DNA from: Halorussus sp. MSC15.2
Lineage (GTDB): Archaea; Halobacteriota; Halobacteria; Halobacteriales; Haladaptataceae
Assembly (NCBI RefSeq): GCF_010747475.1
Contig: NZ_VSLZ01000012.1
Span: 1 to 40,470 of the forward strand
Length of the DNA: 40,470 nt
Direction of reading: 5' to 3'
The position numbers and the translations under genes were made by a program. The notes below the pieces were generated by a model, which was given only the letters and a program-made list of their open reading frames with translations, ran no database searches and was not told the origin of the DNA. How positions within the stretch are numbered: the stretch's first letter is position 1; each line of letters opens with the position of its first letter. Below are positions 24,934 to 34,377 of this stretch, piece after piece.

Positions 24934-27900
24934 TCGATGGTGAACTCCCTAGTGGCGATATGGGTGTCGTTCGCGTAAACCTGGGCCTGCCACGTGCCGG
25001 GCATCGTCGCGGCTTGCGTGCCAGCGATATCTATCCAGCTCCAGACTGGGTAGTCCTCCCACCTCTCGAGGCCCTCCGACTCCGGATTCGGAATTCGGAA
25101 CTCGAAACGGTGATACTGCTCGCCCGAGGGCGCGTACCACTCTACGCGGTGTACCACCTCGGTCGTGACGTTCCCGTACTTCGTCCAAAGGTACGCTGAT
25201 TCGTCCGAAGACGAGAACGAGTTAGTTTCGTCAACACAGTCGTGTGAGTGTGAGTGTCCTCTCCCACGCCGGTGGTTTTCATTCTTAACACTTCTACAGA
25301 ACCGGTGTCCGATAATCTCATAGTCCGTCCCGACCGTAATCGTGACCGAAATTTCGTCTTTGGACTCGGGGGCCTTCCCTGTAATCGTCCCGATGTATGT
25401 TCCAGACTGAACGTCCCCGGGAACCGAAACCGTGACCGTCGTGGTCGTGAAATTGCCCGCCTTAACGTCGAATTGGTTTCGCTCGAACGTGACGTTTGAA
25501 GCAGATATGGTTGCGTCAGCCTCCTTGTGTTGGAATTCGCTAGCTGAGAGTGTGACACCCTCTAAGTCACCTGCCCCGGTTGCCTCGTCGATTGTTAGCG
25601 TCGTGCTCTCGGTATCGCCAGCCGACACTTTGACCGGGAGTTCCGCAGGCGACATTTCGAGTGTCGCAGGTAAGGACGGAGCCGTCATTTCGTTCACGCT
25701 GTAGTCGCTCCCGTCAGCGTCGGTTTCGAGCGCGACTATCTCCACAATGTATTCCGGCGCTGGGTCCGCAACGCTAATTGTCTCGGACCCAATGCCACGA
25801 TCAGGGCCAGAGTAGGTCACGTTCGGAATCTCGTGTTCCACCTCACCACTCTGGTAGTTGAGACCAACGTGATTACCGGCCGGATCTTGGAGGTGTATAT
25901 CGAGATTACTTCCCGGATACGACAGGTGGTAGGTCGCTCTGCTCGTGTCATCGCTGAGCGAGCGCGTTTGTGAGGGTGACTCCCCCTCTGTGACTGAGCC
26001 TTGATTCACAATCCTCGAACTCGCTTGACTGGAGACGCCTGACGTAGTCTTGAAAATCGCAGTACTTTTCGCCTCGTGGACCGTGAGCGAGTTCGCCTTG
26101 ACGGTCACCGTGACCTCGTATTGGCCGGAGAACACGTCGAGCGGTACCAGATACTCGAACTCGATGGTCGCCGTCTCACCAGGGCCGATTTCCGGCATCT
26201 GGTCGGTCGACGGAAATAGTATCTGCCCGTAACCGTCGTACGTCAGGCCGTTGAGACCCACGAGCGCCACACCACTACTTTCGATGACGAAGATGGGCGT
26301 CACCGAGTTCTCAGAACTGGGATTAGCAACCGTCACTTTTCCAGTTCCCCTTGCCATTTGTGTGTCGTCGACGACGGTTACGTTCTCAGAATCGATGTCC
26401 GATACCGTTAAATCGGCGATGGTCACCTTCCTCGTCACGGCGTCCAGTGCCGCAGACCCACCATCTTCGACTAATTTTACGAGGTTTTCGAGGACGCGCT
26501 GGAGAGCCTCCTGCTGGACCTGTTCCTTTTGCCACTTCGGCGATCCGCGCCCAGTCGCCGTTAGATACCAGAATAATTCGGAACTCGTAATCGACTTCCA
26601 GACCGACGATTCCGCTCCGGATAGGGTAAATGCGCCGAACAGCGACGCGCCTGCACCTGCGAGAAGCGCTTTCGCACCTAGTCCGACACTCACTCCAATT
26701 TCGCCGAACGGGCCATCAAACGGAAACGCGACGAGTCCCGCAACAAGCGCGGCATCGCCCTTAGTTATGACCGATCCGTGAGTTTTCATCCCACGTTCTT
26801 CGACTGCCGCCGTGGTTAGTCGGGTCAGATCGCGCTCGTCGGCCTTCGAGAGCCGTTCGACCTCGTTTTTCTTCTTATCTATTGCGCGCTTGAGAGCATC
26901 AAGTCGCTCTTGAGATGGGGTATCGTTCCGCAGTTGCTGGAGCAGCGTCTGCTGTTTCTCGTCGAACGTCGAGTTAAATTGGTCGCGTAATTCCTGAAGC
27001 GTGGATCCCCGTATCTTCAAGGGGTATTGCTGATTCTGAGATGTTCCCATAAAGTGTTCTGCGATGACCTGCGCCATCGCCTCGACCGACGTATTCCGGT
27101 CTACATCCCTGAACAGTTCGTCGGTGAAGAGGTACAGCATCTCGGCACGACCAGGTTCAATCTCATCAACGACCTGATTAAGTTTTCGTTCGACGCTAGT
27201 GTCGACTGGTAATTCACTCGTGGGTGGGATATTTTGATTACTAGACGGGTTGGCTCTCCGGCCGTAGTAGTTCGTTAGATTATCGCTGAAGTCCTCACCA
27301 AACTTCTTATAGACCTGGGCGTATGCGTTGGCTTTCAGGTCAACGAAGTCAGTGAGATGGTTGTCTACCGCAGTCTGGTACTTGTCTAGTGCGGTCTTAA
27401 TAGGTCCGAGGTCAGTGACGGATGGACTGCCCGTACCGTAGTAAGTAACGACCGACCTCGAAGAACTAGGATCGACACCACCGATTTCCCAGTATAGGAG
27501 TCCAGCACTGTCGCTTTCAGGCGAGTTGGTCGTTCCTTCCGTGAAGAACTTGTTGCCCTCATCAGTTTCCATATCTCCGGCGTGTTCGTATTCGTACGGT
27601 TGGGTGACTGCATCTTCCCACTCAACGAAATCGACTATATCTGGTTGAGTGTCCACGGTAGCGAGACCAGTAAGGTCGGGGTTTCGCCGACTGTCGTAGG
27701 TTTCCCACTGTGAGAATGTTGGGGACTCATATCTTGTTTCGCTGGTCATCACCTGATTGTTGACGAGAATTGGAGAGCCATCTTGTACGTTGACCTGATA
27801 GTCGAAGAGGTACCGAATATTGACAGTCCGTGGCTGGCTCCCTTGGTTTTTTACAGTTACCTTGAATTCAGAAGCCTTCCCTTTGAGAGTGATAGTCTGA

Positions 27901-28325
27901 GTAACAAGCATAGAATCAATCTTCCATTTGGTTGTGACTGAATTACCGTCGTCAGAAACTTTCGGGGTCCCTTGAACCACCAAATTGTCCATGCTTTTCG
28001 CGTTGCCAATCTCGGAGGCCATCTCTGAAGTATGCGTGATGTAGTTCTGTCCATCAATCTGTATGGTTAAGTACGACGTGTCCGGGTTTCCAGTTCCGAA
28101 AAGGAGATCACGGCCATCACTGGTCTGCATTGTGAAGGCACCGACAGCCTTGGAGTCGCGGAAAAATAGCTGCAGATGGTCGTTTGAGATTGTTCTCACT
28201 TCTGCACTCGCTTTGTTCGCGAGGGCTGGTAGGCCGAACACTGCCCCGCCAGACCCGATAACAGCTGTCTTAAGCAGTGACCGCCGCGTTGTACCATTTT
28301 TCTCCAATTTATTATCTTTGCTCAT
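24930..28325 (-). CDS. Tat-exported large multidomain surface protein
   Basis: This 1131-aa protein starts at ATG 28325 (in-frame ATGs at 28346 and 28385 exist). It carries a clear Tat signal: TTRRSLLKTAVIGSGG, then a hydrophobic stretch and ANKASA. Residues about 40-290 form a beta-sandwich-like region (SEFKVTVKNQGSQPRTVNIR), followed by a helical region with a Gly/Ala-rich hydrophobic segment (VGLGAKALLAGAGASLFGAF). The rest is Ig-like beta repeats (GETATIEFEYLVPLDVFSGQ, SGTYIGTITGKAPES). The C terminus reads like a further beta domain with His-rich HRRGRGHSHSH. Probable cell-surface or secreted protein of unknown function. It is the first gene of the operon with the NosD-like and 74-aa genes. 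Confidence 0.8.
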   Translation of the reverse strand: MSKDNKLEKNGTTRRSLLKTAVIGSGGAVFGLPALANKASAEVRTISNDHLQLFFRDSKAVGAFTMQTSDGRDLLFGTGNPDTSYLTIQIDGQNYITHTSEMASEIGNAKSMDNLVVQGTPKVSDDGNSVTTKWKIDSMLVTQTITLKGKASEFKVTVKNQGSQPRTVNIRYLFDYQVNVQDGSPILVNNQVMTSETRYESPTFSQWETYDSRRNPDLTGLATVDTQPDIVDFVEWEDAVTQPYEYEHAGDMETDEGNKFFTEGTTNSPESDSAGLLYWEIGGVDPSSSRSVVTYYGTGSPSVTDLGPIKTALDKYQTAVDNHLTDFVDLKANAYAQVYKKFGEDFSDNLTNYYGRRANPSSNQNIPPTSELPVDTSVERKLNQVVDEIEPGRAEMLYLFTDELFRDVDRNTSVEAMAQVIAEHFMGTSQNQQYPLKIRGSTLQELRDQFNSTFDEKQQTLLQQLRNDTPSQERLDALKRAIDKKKNEVERLSKADERDLTRLTTAAVEERGMKTHGSVITKGDAALVAGLVAFPFDGPFGEIGVSVGLGAKALLAGAGASLFGAFTLSGAESSVWKSITSSELFWYLTATGRGSPKWQKEQVQQEALQRVLENLVKLVEDGGSAALDAVTRKVTIADLTVSDIDSENVTVVDDTQMARGTGKVTVANPSSENSVTPIFVIESSGVALVGLNGLTYDGYGQILFPSTDQMPEIGPGETATIEFEYLVPLDVFSGQYEVTVTVKANSLTVHEAKSTAIFKTTSGVSSQASSRIVNQGSVTEGESPSQTRSLSDDTSRATYHLSYPGSNLDIHLQDPAGNHVGLNYQSGEVEHEIPNVTYSGPDRGIGSETISVADPAPEYIVEIVALETDADGSDYSVNEMTAPSLPATLEMSPAELPVKVSAGDTESTTLTIDEATGAGDLEGVTLSASEFQHKEADATISASNVTFERNQFDVKAGNFTTTTVTVSVPGDVQSGTYIGTITGKAPESKDEISVTITVGTDYEIIGHRFCRSVKNENHRRGRGHSHSHDCVDETNSFSSSDESAYLWTKYGNVTTEVVHRVEWYAPSGEQYHRFEFRIPNPESEGLERWEDYPVWSWIDIAGTQAATMPGTWQAQVYANDTHIATREFTIE

Positions 28326-28374
28326 ATGATGGTCACCGACGGTCATGTCACACGTCAACAACCCACATAATCGT

Positions 28375-28383
28375 TTTTTAATC
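28375..28383 (-). promoter_or_regulatory. TATA-like box of the surface-protein operon
   Basis: ATTAAAAAA on the minus strand lies about 54 nt upstream of the ATG at 28325. It predicts a transcript start near 28352, so translation from 28325 or 28346 fits and the ATG at 28385 does not. A GGTGA lies 8 nt before 28325. Confidence 0.35.
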
Positions 28384-28494
28384 ATCCACTAAAATAACTG
28401 GAAATATTTAATACATGTAAACTATCTATCCCTTCATACCCACCGTAGGAATAACGTCGTTCTCTGAATTATATTCTCATCGACCGAATAGATA

Positions 28495-28635
28495 ATCACC
28501 CTCAGACGCTACACCGTCCACCAACTCGAAAGCACCACGCTCGACGTCCGGACCACCCAACTGCATCTCGGACTCCTCGCGGACCGGCGCGATGCACGCG
28601 AGTTGGAGAGAACCTCGAGCGGATTCGATAAATAG
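28495..28635 (+). pseudogene. Coding-like remnant upstream of the CHAT module
   Basis: This is an open stretch of 46 codons with haloarchaeal codon bias (mostly G/C third positions) and a protein-like reading (RRYTVHQLESTTLDVRTTQL and onward), ending in TAG. It has no start codon, and a stop lies immediately upstream. It looks like the 3' tail of a gene whose body was lost, but no family can be named from so short a piece. Confidence 0.3.
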
Positions 28636-28647
28636 AATATGTAAGGT

Positions 28648-28656
28648 TAAGTTATA
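28648..28656 (+). promoter_or_regulatory. TATA-like box of the CHAT module
   Basis: TAAGTTATA is centred about 24 nt before the ATG at 28675, the spacing expected for a leaderless transcript. It is the only clear promoter before the two-gene module. Confidence 0.45.
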
Positions 28657-28674
28657 GAGTTTGAATTCCGTAAT

Positions 28675-29349
28675 ATGGAAGTAACTCGTGGTAGCTGCCA
28701 GTTATTTCGTGGGGGTGGTCAGGAAACCGCGCGAGTGTTTGCACAGCGTCTTGAGGAATTGAAGCAAACAGGGTGCAGTATTCTTGTCACCGGGACAGTG
28801 GACTCAGAGGGGTTTGCCGAACAGTTGTCGCTGTCGCTCGGAAATCAGACGTGCAAGCAGGTGTTGGTGTCGCCGTATCAGCTTTCAACTCCCGGCCAAC
28901 TGCTGCCTGGTGATATCTCGCCAGCTATGGACTCGGTTCGCGTGGTGACCGGTGAGCAAGCGCGGAGTACTGCATCGGCAGGACATGCTGGTGGTGCGGA
29001 TGACCTCGCAACGCTACGGGAGGCTGTTCTCGACGCGATTACCGACTTGAGTGACGAGTTCGAGTTAGGAGATAACGACCTTCGGGTTGGGGTGCAATCG
29101 CTCGACCAGTTTTGTGACTGGGCGGATGGGCGTGATGTACGGCGGTTTGTGCAGGCAGTCTCGAAGTACGTCGGTCTTGTGAATGGGACGTTATACTGTC
29201 AGCTTCGGGGTGACAGCACGCGCGCCAGCGAACTGCTTGATGTCGGACTGTTTGATGCACAGATTGAGTTACGGTCACAGCAAGAGTGTGTTGAGCAACG
29301 GTGGCATCTTCCCGATGAGGAGATTACGACAGAGTGGGTGTCGTTGTAG
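28675..29349 (+). CDS. DUF7504-like protein, partner of the CHAT protease
   Basis: This 224-aa cytoplasmic protein has an alpha/beta core like a degenerate RecA/KaiC-type fold (SILVTGTVDSEGFAEQLSLS, KQVLVSPYQLS, then VRVVTGEQAR) without a Walker A lysine. The second half is mixed helical (LREAVLDAITDLSDEFEL ...). It resembles haloarchaeal proteins classed as DUF7504; the assignment is from memory of the family's look and should be treated as tentative. The CHAT protease gene starts 2 nt after its stop, so the two are co-translated and probably act together, perhaps as sensor and effector. Confidence 0.65.
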   Translation: MEVTRGSCQLFRGGGQETARVFAQRLEELKQTGCSILVTGTVDSEGFAEQLSLSLGNQTCKQVLVSPYQLSTPGQLLPGDISPAMDSVRVVTGEQARSTASAGHAGGADDLATLREAVLDAITDLSDEFELGDNDLRVGVQSLDQFCDWADGRDVRRFVQAVSKYVGLVNGTLYCQLRGDSTRASELLDVGLFDAQIELRSQQECVEQRWHLPDEEITTEWVSL

Positions 29350-29351
29350 GT

Positions 29352-31418
29352 ATGGAGCCGACGGTGACGGCGTTGGACGACAGGCCGGGCGTTCGAGTTG
29401 TCGATCCGATTGAGAGCGCACAGTTTGAACTGTGGACGGCATCGCCAGTGAAGCCGGTGTCAGTCTCACCCGACATGTTCCGATTTCCGGTTGGGAATGC
29501 AGTCGAAATTTCGACGAGTCGGGTGGTGGTGCCGGAGTTGACGAGTATCTACCTGCATGGCGAGGATGGGTTGGCGGAGACGTTTGACCCGTCGGACGGA
29601 CGGCTTCGGGTTGAGGGGGCGCGGACGCTCGAAATCAATAGTGCGCCGACAAAGCTGTATCTGCGAGTTGGGTGTCCGCTAGTAGTTACGCGAGAGGAGT
29701 CACGGGTGGTGGTTCGATTTGACGGGGTGGTTGATGTACAGGTTGGAGTGCGGTCGTTGCATGACCAGCCAGCGGGAACGATTACGACGCCAGAGCGTCC
29801 GGAGGATGTGATGCGGGCGGTGTCGTTGTTGGGGTCGGCGTTGAAGACGACATCGCCGGAGCGGTCGTTTCCGACGTTGCGTGGGCACCCGCCATTGATT
29901 GAGACGGGGGACGTGTTTGCAGTACCGGACAGCATCGAACAGCCGGGGACAGGGATTCAGGTGGAGGTGCCTCCCGAGTACAAGTACGTGTATCCGGCGG
30001 TATCGCTGGCGTATTATCTCGGCGCAGAGATCGTGCCGGGCACCCACCCACAACTGGTGACAGAGAATGGGTTCACGTATGATTTAAAGGGAGGTGTAGG
30101 GTATGAGCGGCGGGTTGGGCGTGTCCTCCGCCAGGTGTTCGTCTTGGATTGTGTGGTGCGGACGGAGGGCTACTACCAGATAGCGTTGCATGAACGCCAC
30201 CGACTAGAGGAGCGACTGGACGTGGATGTTGGCTGGCTCTACGAGTTGCCGCTGGCAGCGCGGCTTGAACAGTATCTCGACGTACCGTATGACGCAGTCG
30301 CGGATGTGATTCCGGCGTGGCCGTTAACTGTCGATGTCGACCCGTCTGTGTCGAGTCTCGACACGATGCCGTTTCTCGCTGCCGAGTTAGCCGTTGTCCG
30401 GACGACTCCTGACCGATCGAGGTCAGCGACGCCGACACCGGACGTGATTACGGACTTCCAACGCACCGACTCCAACTCAGGTTCGGGGTCGGAGGGGGTG
30501 TCGAGTAGGTTTGTGACGCCGGACTCAGTGTCGTTCGACACGGTTGGCCGGGCATGGGTTGGAGATGGGGTGCCGGTTGGCGTGAACAAACTCACGTCTG
30601 GGTCGCTCCACCGTAGTCTCGACGTTGACCCAGACCCGTCGCCAATCCAGATTCACGTCGTCTGCAACGACCCCGCGATGCAGGCCGAACGCACAGTCTC
30701 AGAGTACTACCAGTTGAACGAACGCCACCAATTCGACATCACCGTCCACGCCAATGTTGAAACAGGGGAGTTGCGGGCATTGCTCGAACAGGATGCGGAC
30801 TTCCTCCACTACATCGGCCACGTCACCGACGACGGTATTGTTTGTCCAGACGGCCACCTTGACACAGAGGTGCTTTCGAATGTCTCGGTGAAAGCATTCC
30901 TCTTAAACGCGTGCGACTCCCACGAACAAGGCCGACAGCTCGTCGAGGCCGGAAGCCTCGGCGGAATCATCACCCTCTCCGACGTCGCCGACACCGTCGC
31001 CACACGCGCAGGCACCCAACTCGCCCGCCTCCTCGCCGCAGGCCACACCCTCCACACCAGCACCACCGTCCTCCAAACCCACCTCCTCTCCGGCACCAAC
31101 TGGCTCACCATCGGCAACGCCACACTCTCACTCTGCCACTCACAAAGCGGGGTTCCACTTTATCTCCGTATCTTGGAAGCTGAGGATGGTATATTCAAAT
31201 CAGAGATTTCTACGTTCGTATCACCGAGCCATGGACTTGGTTCTGCTATTAAATTACGTATCGACTCAGAGACTCGTTATTTAGTAAGCGGCAAACTTGA
31301 TACGTTCGACCTCCCTGCGGCAGAACTCGACAAAATACTGGAAGGGGACATTATACCTGTTGATTACGACAAAGAGCGGTACTGGAGCGACGAAATTTCA
31401 GCGGCTGATTTGATTTAG
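29352..31418 (+). CDS. CHAT-domain caspase-like protease
   Basis: This 688-aa protein starts at the ATG 2 nt after the previous stop; an in-frame GTG at 29334 would overlap that gene. The C-terminal third carries the CHAT peptidase core, HYIGH with putative catalytic His490, and LLNACDS with putative Cys521, followed by the usual GxLxxxGxxGGIITL segment. The first 380 residues form a large unrecognised beta-rich region (SIYLHGEDGLAETFDPSDGR, EVPPEYKYVYPAVSLAYYLG), followed by a Ser/Asp-rich linker. CHAT proteases (clan CD) cleave target proteins on activation and are known effectors in bacterial defence (Craspase, gasdermin systems). Here the activator may be the adjacent DUF7504-like protein; that is inference. 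Confidence 0.82.
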   Translation: MEPTVTALDDRPGVRVVDPIESAQFELWTASPVKPVSVSPDMFRFPVGNAVEISTSRVVVPELTSIYLHGEDGLAETFDPSDGRLRVEGARTLEINSAPTKLYLRVGCPLVVTREESRVVVRFDGVVDVQVGVRSLHDQPAGTITTPERPEDVMRAVSLLGSALKTTSPERSFPTLRGHPPLIETGDVFAVPDSIEQPGTGIQVEVPPEYKYVYPAVSLAYYLGAEIVPGTHPQLVTENGFTYDLKGGVGYERRVGRVLRQVFVLDCVVRTEGYYQIALHERHRLEERLDVDVGWLYELPLAARLEQYLDVPYDAVADVIPAWPLTVDVDPSVSSLDTMPFLAAELAVVRTTPDRSRSATPTPDVITDFQRTDSNSGSGSEGVSSRFVTPDSVSFDTVGRAWVGDGVPVGVNKLTSGSLHRSLDVDPDPSPIQIHVVCNDPAMQAERTVSEYYQLNERHQFDITVHANVETGELRALLEQDADFLHYIGHVTDDGIVCPDGHLDTEVLSNVSVKAFLLNACDSHEQGRQLVEAGSLGGIITLSDVADTVATRAGTQLARLLAAGHTLHTSTTVLQTHLLSGTNWLTIGNATLSLCHSQSGVPLYLRILEAEDGIFKSEISTFVSPSHGLGSAIKLRIDSETRYLVSGKLDTFDLPAAELDKILEGDIIPVDYDKERYWSDEISAADLI

Positions 31419-31649
31419 GGGCCGGGGTGCGTATCCGCTAGTGGGCTGATATCGGTGGTCAGCAGGAATTGCCCTACTAGAAGGAACGCTGTGAATACGG
31501 TACTAGTTACCTTTGGGTGGTTCCGTCCGAGGGTGGCTAGTTTCGATTGCATTGCAGGCGAAGTATACTCGTCTACTGTAATACTATTAATGCATGAAAT
31601 ATGGAATTTGACAGCAGTTAGTGAAACCCCTCACCGAATCCCCCCGAAT
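31419..31649. other. Intergenic stretch after the CHAT gene
   Basis: No gene was recognised. It lies between the CHAT stop and the end of the winged-helix regulator on the opposite strand. Its composition is less GC-rich than the neighbouring genes. Confidence 0.3.
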
Positions 31650-31997
31650 CTATTTATGATTCGCGACGCCGTAGAAGTCCTCGATGGCGGTTTCGGTATC
31701 GTTTTCGAGAGCGTTGAGTCGGTCGTGATGGAGGTCTCGCCATTCTTGACCGACCCGAGCAAGCTCCGAATCGGCTAGCTGGTAGCCGTCGATACGGCCG
31801 AGCGAAACGCGGTCGAGGATGCCGAGGTCTACGAGGAAGTCTTTGTGTTGATGGACGGTTGACTCGTCAAGGTCGGACTCAGTGGCAAGTTCGCGGACGT
31901 TGAACGCTTGGTCGGGATGGGCTAGCGCGGTCTCGACGATTCTAAGTCGTGCTGGATGGCCGTAGGTCTTCGTGAGCGGTCCAGCGTCGCCAGTCAT
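31650..31997 (-). CDS. Winged-helix transcriptional regulator (ArsR/MarR-like)
   Basis: This 115-aa protein has a compact winged helix over about residues 12-75: GHPARLRIVETALAHPDQAF, then NVRELATESDLDESTVHQHK (helix-turn-helix) and FLVDLGILDRVSLGRIDGYQ (wing). A Glu/Asp-rich helical tail follows. The ATG at 31997 has GTAAATAG about 20 nt upstream, consistent with a leaderless start. It lies between the CHAT module and the SIR2-TPR gene and is a plausible local repressor of either. No cysteine or histidine cluster typical of metal sensing is seen. Confidence 0.82.
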   Translation of the reverse strand: MTGDAGPLTKTYGHPARLRIVETALAHPDQAFNVRELATESDLDESTVHQHKDFLVDLGILDRVSLGRIDGYQLADSELARVGQEWRDLHHDRLNALENDTETAIEDFYGVANHK

Positions 31998-32409
31998 ATC
32001 TGTTTCTGGTCACTATTTACGACTAAACCTTGGGTTCTCCTACAGAGATTCCTTTAATGGGTTAGCTTATGGGAGTACCGTGTTGGCTCTATTTCGGTCC
32101 GAAGGCCGCAATATGTAGAAGCCTCCGACTATTGCTAGCGCGTCCGCGGGTAGAGTCGTTGTCGGATAGATGCGTGTACTGGAGGTCAGGGGTGCTTGAG
32201 AGTGTCGCCGTGACGGCCTATCTATACGTTTCGACGCTTGACTCTACGAGGTTGTCGCCACCTCAGATGTATCAGATAATCGCCATCGAATCAATGCGCA
32301 AGTAGCACGGGTGTTGTTCTCTCCCATAAGTCTCATCAAGGTTCTCAACTAAGGGGTATGAAGTTAATCCTGCATCTAAGGGATGATGTTAGTGAGAAGT
32401 AGCCCATTA
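31998..32409. other. Gap between regulator and SIR2-TPR gene
   Basis: Nothing that I can support as a gene. The 78-codon plus-strand frame here (32069-32305) has no haloarchaeal character. The region probably holds the 3' end signal of the SIR2-TPR gene. Confidence 0.3.
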
Positions 32410-34377
32410 CTATCCGTCCTCCCGTGGCTCTGCAAGTTCTTCACGACGAGATTTGAATCGTTCAATTTCCTCCTCGTTATCAAGTTTCTCGGCTACATCG
32501 ATCGCTTGACCACACCATTCAATCGCTTCGTCGGTCGCATCTTTTTCCTCGTAAACATCGATACAGTTCTCGACTGCATCGATTGCCGTTAACATCGCTC
32601 CAATATCAGATGACATCTCAAACGCTTTCTCGTGCTGCTCCGCGGCAGTATCCAGCTCACCACGCTCGCGGGCAAGCTGACCGAAGTTATTGAGAACCCT
32701 CGCTTCGCCGTGGCGGTCGCCCACCTCTTGCATAATATCGAGACTCTCCTCGTAGTACTCTTCAGCAACATCCAACTCACCACGTTCGCAGGCAAGCTGA
32801 CCGAGGTTATCGAGAACCTTCGCTTTGCCGTGGCGATCGCCTACCTCTCGCTCAAGAGCAAGACTCTCCTCGTAGTACTCCTCAGCGGCATCTAACTCAC
32901 CACGTTCGTGGGCAAGCTGACCGAGGTTATTGAGAACCCTCGCTTCGCCGTCGTGGTTGCCCACCTCGTGTATAATATCGAGACTCTTTTCGTAGTACTC
33001 CTCAGCGACATCCAACTCACCACGTTTACGGGCAAGCTGACCGAGATTATTGAGAACCCTCGCTTCGCCGTCGTGGTTGCCCATCTCTCGATCAAGAGCA
33101 AGACTCTCCTTATAGTACTCCTTAGCAGCATCCAACTCACCACGGTTGCTGGCGACGACTCCAAGGTTGCTGCGACTCGTTGCTTCGTTTTCAATGTCGC
33201 CCGATTCCTCGAAGTATTCAAGAGCCTTTTTTAAATCGGTAGCAGCTCCATCATATTCCCCTAACCTAATACGTACGCTGCCACGATTGAGGTAGGAAAA
33301 CTGGTCGGCCGGATCAAGTTCAATTGCTTGAGTGTACAAATCGACAGCCTGTTCGTAGTCTCCCTCGTAGTGAAGATTGTCCGCTTTCATTCTCAGGCCC
33401 ACGCTCCGGAGTTCGGCAGGAATTTCGTCGTCGCTTAGTGTTTCCTCATCTACGGATTCTACAGGCAACACTTCTTTGATTTCTTTAGCCCCAATTTCTT
33501 CGTCTTCTTCAGCCACCACCTCTTCGACTTCTTCAGCAACTGATTCGCTCACCTCTTCAGTTAATGCTTCTTCGACTTCTTTGGGTTGCTCCTCCGTCGT
33601 TTCTTCTTTCCCAGATTCGTCAGCTTCATTCGATTCGCTAACTTTTCCGGGCAACTCTCTCGCCCGTGATTCAGCACGTGACCTGATTTCACTAGGTTCT
33701 GGTAGCGCAGGGTCAATTTCGTCCTTCATCTGTTCAAAGAACCGGTCAAATAACGATTCTGCCCCTTCAATTTCGACCACATACGTATTCGGTTTATTGA
33801 GTAACTCCGCCGCCTTCGGTGACAAATCGTCCGCATCAAGTGTACACCAGTACACTCCGTGGCCAGAAATCTCGAAATCATCGTCGTTGATAACACTCAT
33901 AATTGACTCGTCGCGCCCACTATATCCGACGACGATAAGTCCGTATTCACGTAGTGTGCGCTTCAGAGCATCCTCCATGTTCGCCTTTAGTGCCTCTGTA
34001 TTGAGGTTCTGTAAGTTATCATAAAGATAGTCTCCGTGAAGTTGGATAATGGACGCTCGATTCCCCGTCAATTGAAACTGAGGAACGATAGCATTGTGGT
34101 CGATAAGGAGTGGTCTGTCATCGAAATATCGGTAAAACGCATCATAGAGGAGGTCGTCAAAATTCGGCGTAAGGGTGTGTGGGACGTATGCATCATCGCC
34201 TTCCATCAGAGCCGCGAGAATGATATGCTCACGCTTTGGTTCGCTTTCTGCGACAAGGTTGCGAATGAAACGTCTACGTTCTTCATATATCGGATAACGT
34301 TCTTGAAACCAGAATCCGTATTCACCGCCCTTGGGAACATCCTTTTCCATCAATTCAATCCAATTGTCTTTATCCAT
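32410..34377 (-). CDS. SIR2-like/TPR protein, downstream ORF of an interrupted gene
   Basis: This 655-aa ORF is read from an internal ATG. It retains much of a SIR2-like NADase/deacetylase domain: TPNFDDL near residue 72, the HGD motif (His114, likely catalytic) and VVGYSGRDES near 150. A linker of about 100 residues, very rich in Glu/Val (EEVSESVAEEVEEVVAEEDE), leads to at least seven TPR units, with consensus ARVLNNLGQLARERGELDVA. Proteins joining SIR2 to repeat domains are known effectors of bacterial anti-phage systems that deplete NAD. The gene's first 63 codons lie upstream and carry an in-frame TAG, so this ORF lacks the glycine-rich NAD loop and is probably inactive unless the stop is suppressed or wrong. 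Confidence 0.8.
   Translation of the reverse strand: MDKDNWIELMEKDVPKGGEYGFWFQERYPIYEERRRFIRNLVAESEPKREHIILAALMEGDDAYVPHTLTPNFDDLLYDAFYRYFDDRPLLIDHNAIVPQFQLTGNRASIIQLHGDYLYDNLQNLNTEALKANMEDALKRTLREYGLIVVGYSGRDESIMSVINDDDFEISGHGVYWCTLDADDLSPKAAELLNKPNTYVVEIEGAESLFDRFFEQMKDEIDPALPEPSEIRSRAESRARELPGKVSESNEADESGKEETTEEQPKEVEEALTEEVSESVAEEVEEVVAEEDEEIGAKEIKEVLPVESVDEETLSDDEIPAELRSVGLRMKADNLHYEGDYEQAVDLYTQAIELDPADQFSYLNRGSVRIRLGEYDGAATDLKKALEYFEESGDIENEATSRSNLGVVASNRGELDAAKEYYKESLALDREMGNHDGEARVLNNLGQLARKRGELDVAEEYYEKSLDIIHEVGNHDGEARVLNNLGQLAHERGELDAAEEYYEESLALEREVGDRHGKAKVLDNLGQLACERGELDVAEEYYEESLDIMQEVGDRHGEARVLNNFGQLARERGELDTAAEQHEKAFEMSSDIGAMLTAIDAVENCIDVYEEKDATDEAIEWCGQAIDVAEKLDNEEEIERFKSRREELAEPREDG
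32651..33250. repeat. 120-bp tandem DNA repeats encoding TPR units
   Basis: Repeat units start at 32651, 32771, 32891, 33011 and 33131, exactly 120 bp apart, each encoding 40 residues. The first four are near-identical at DNA level; the fifth diverges after its first third. The high identity points to recent duplication or gene conversion within the gene, so repeat number may vary among strains. Confidence 0.8.

Noticed and set aside
32069-32305. Possible transposase remnant
   Set aside because: No conserved transposase motif or terminal inverted repeat could be found.
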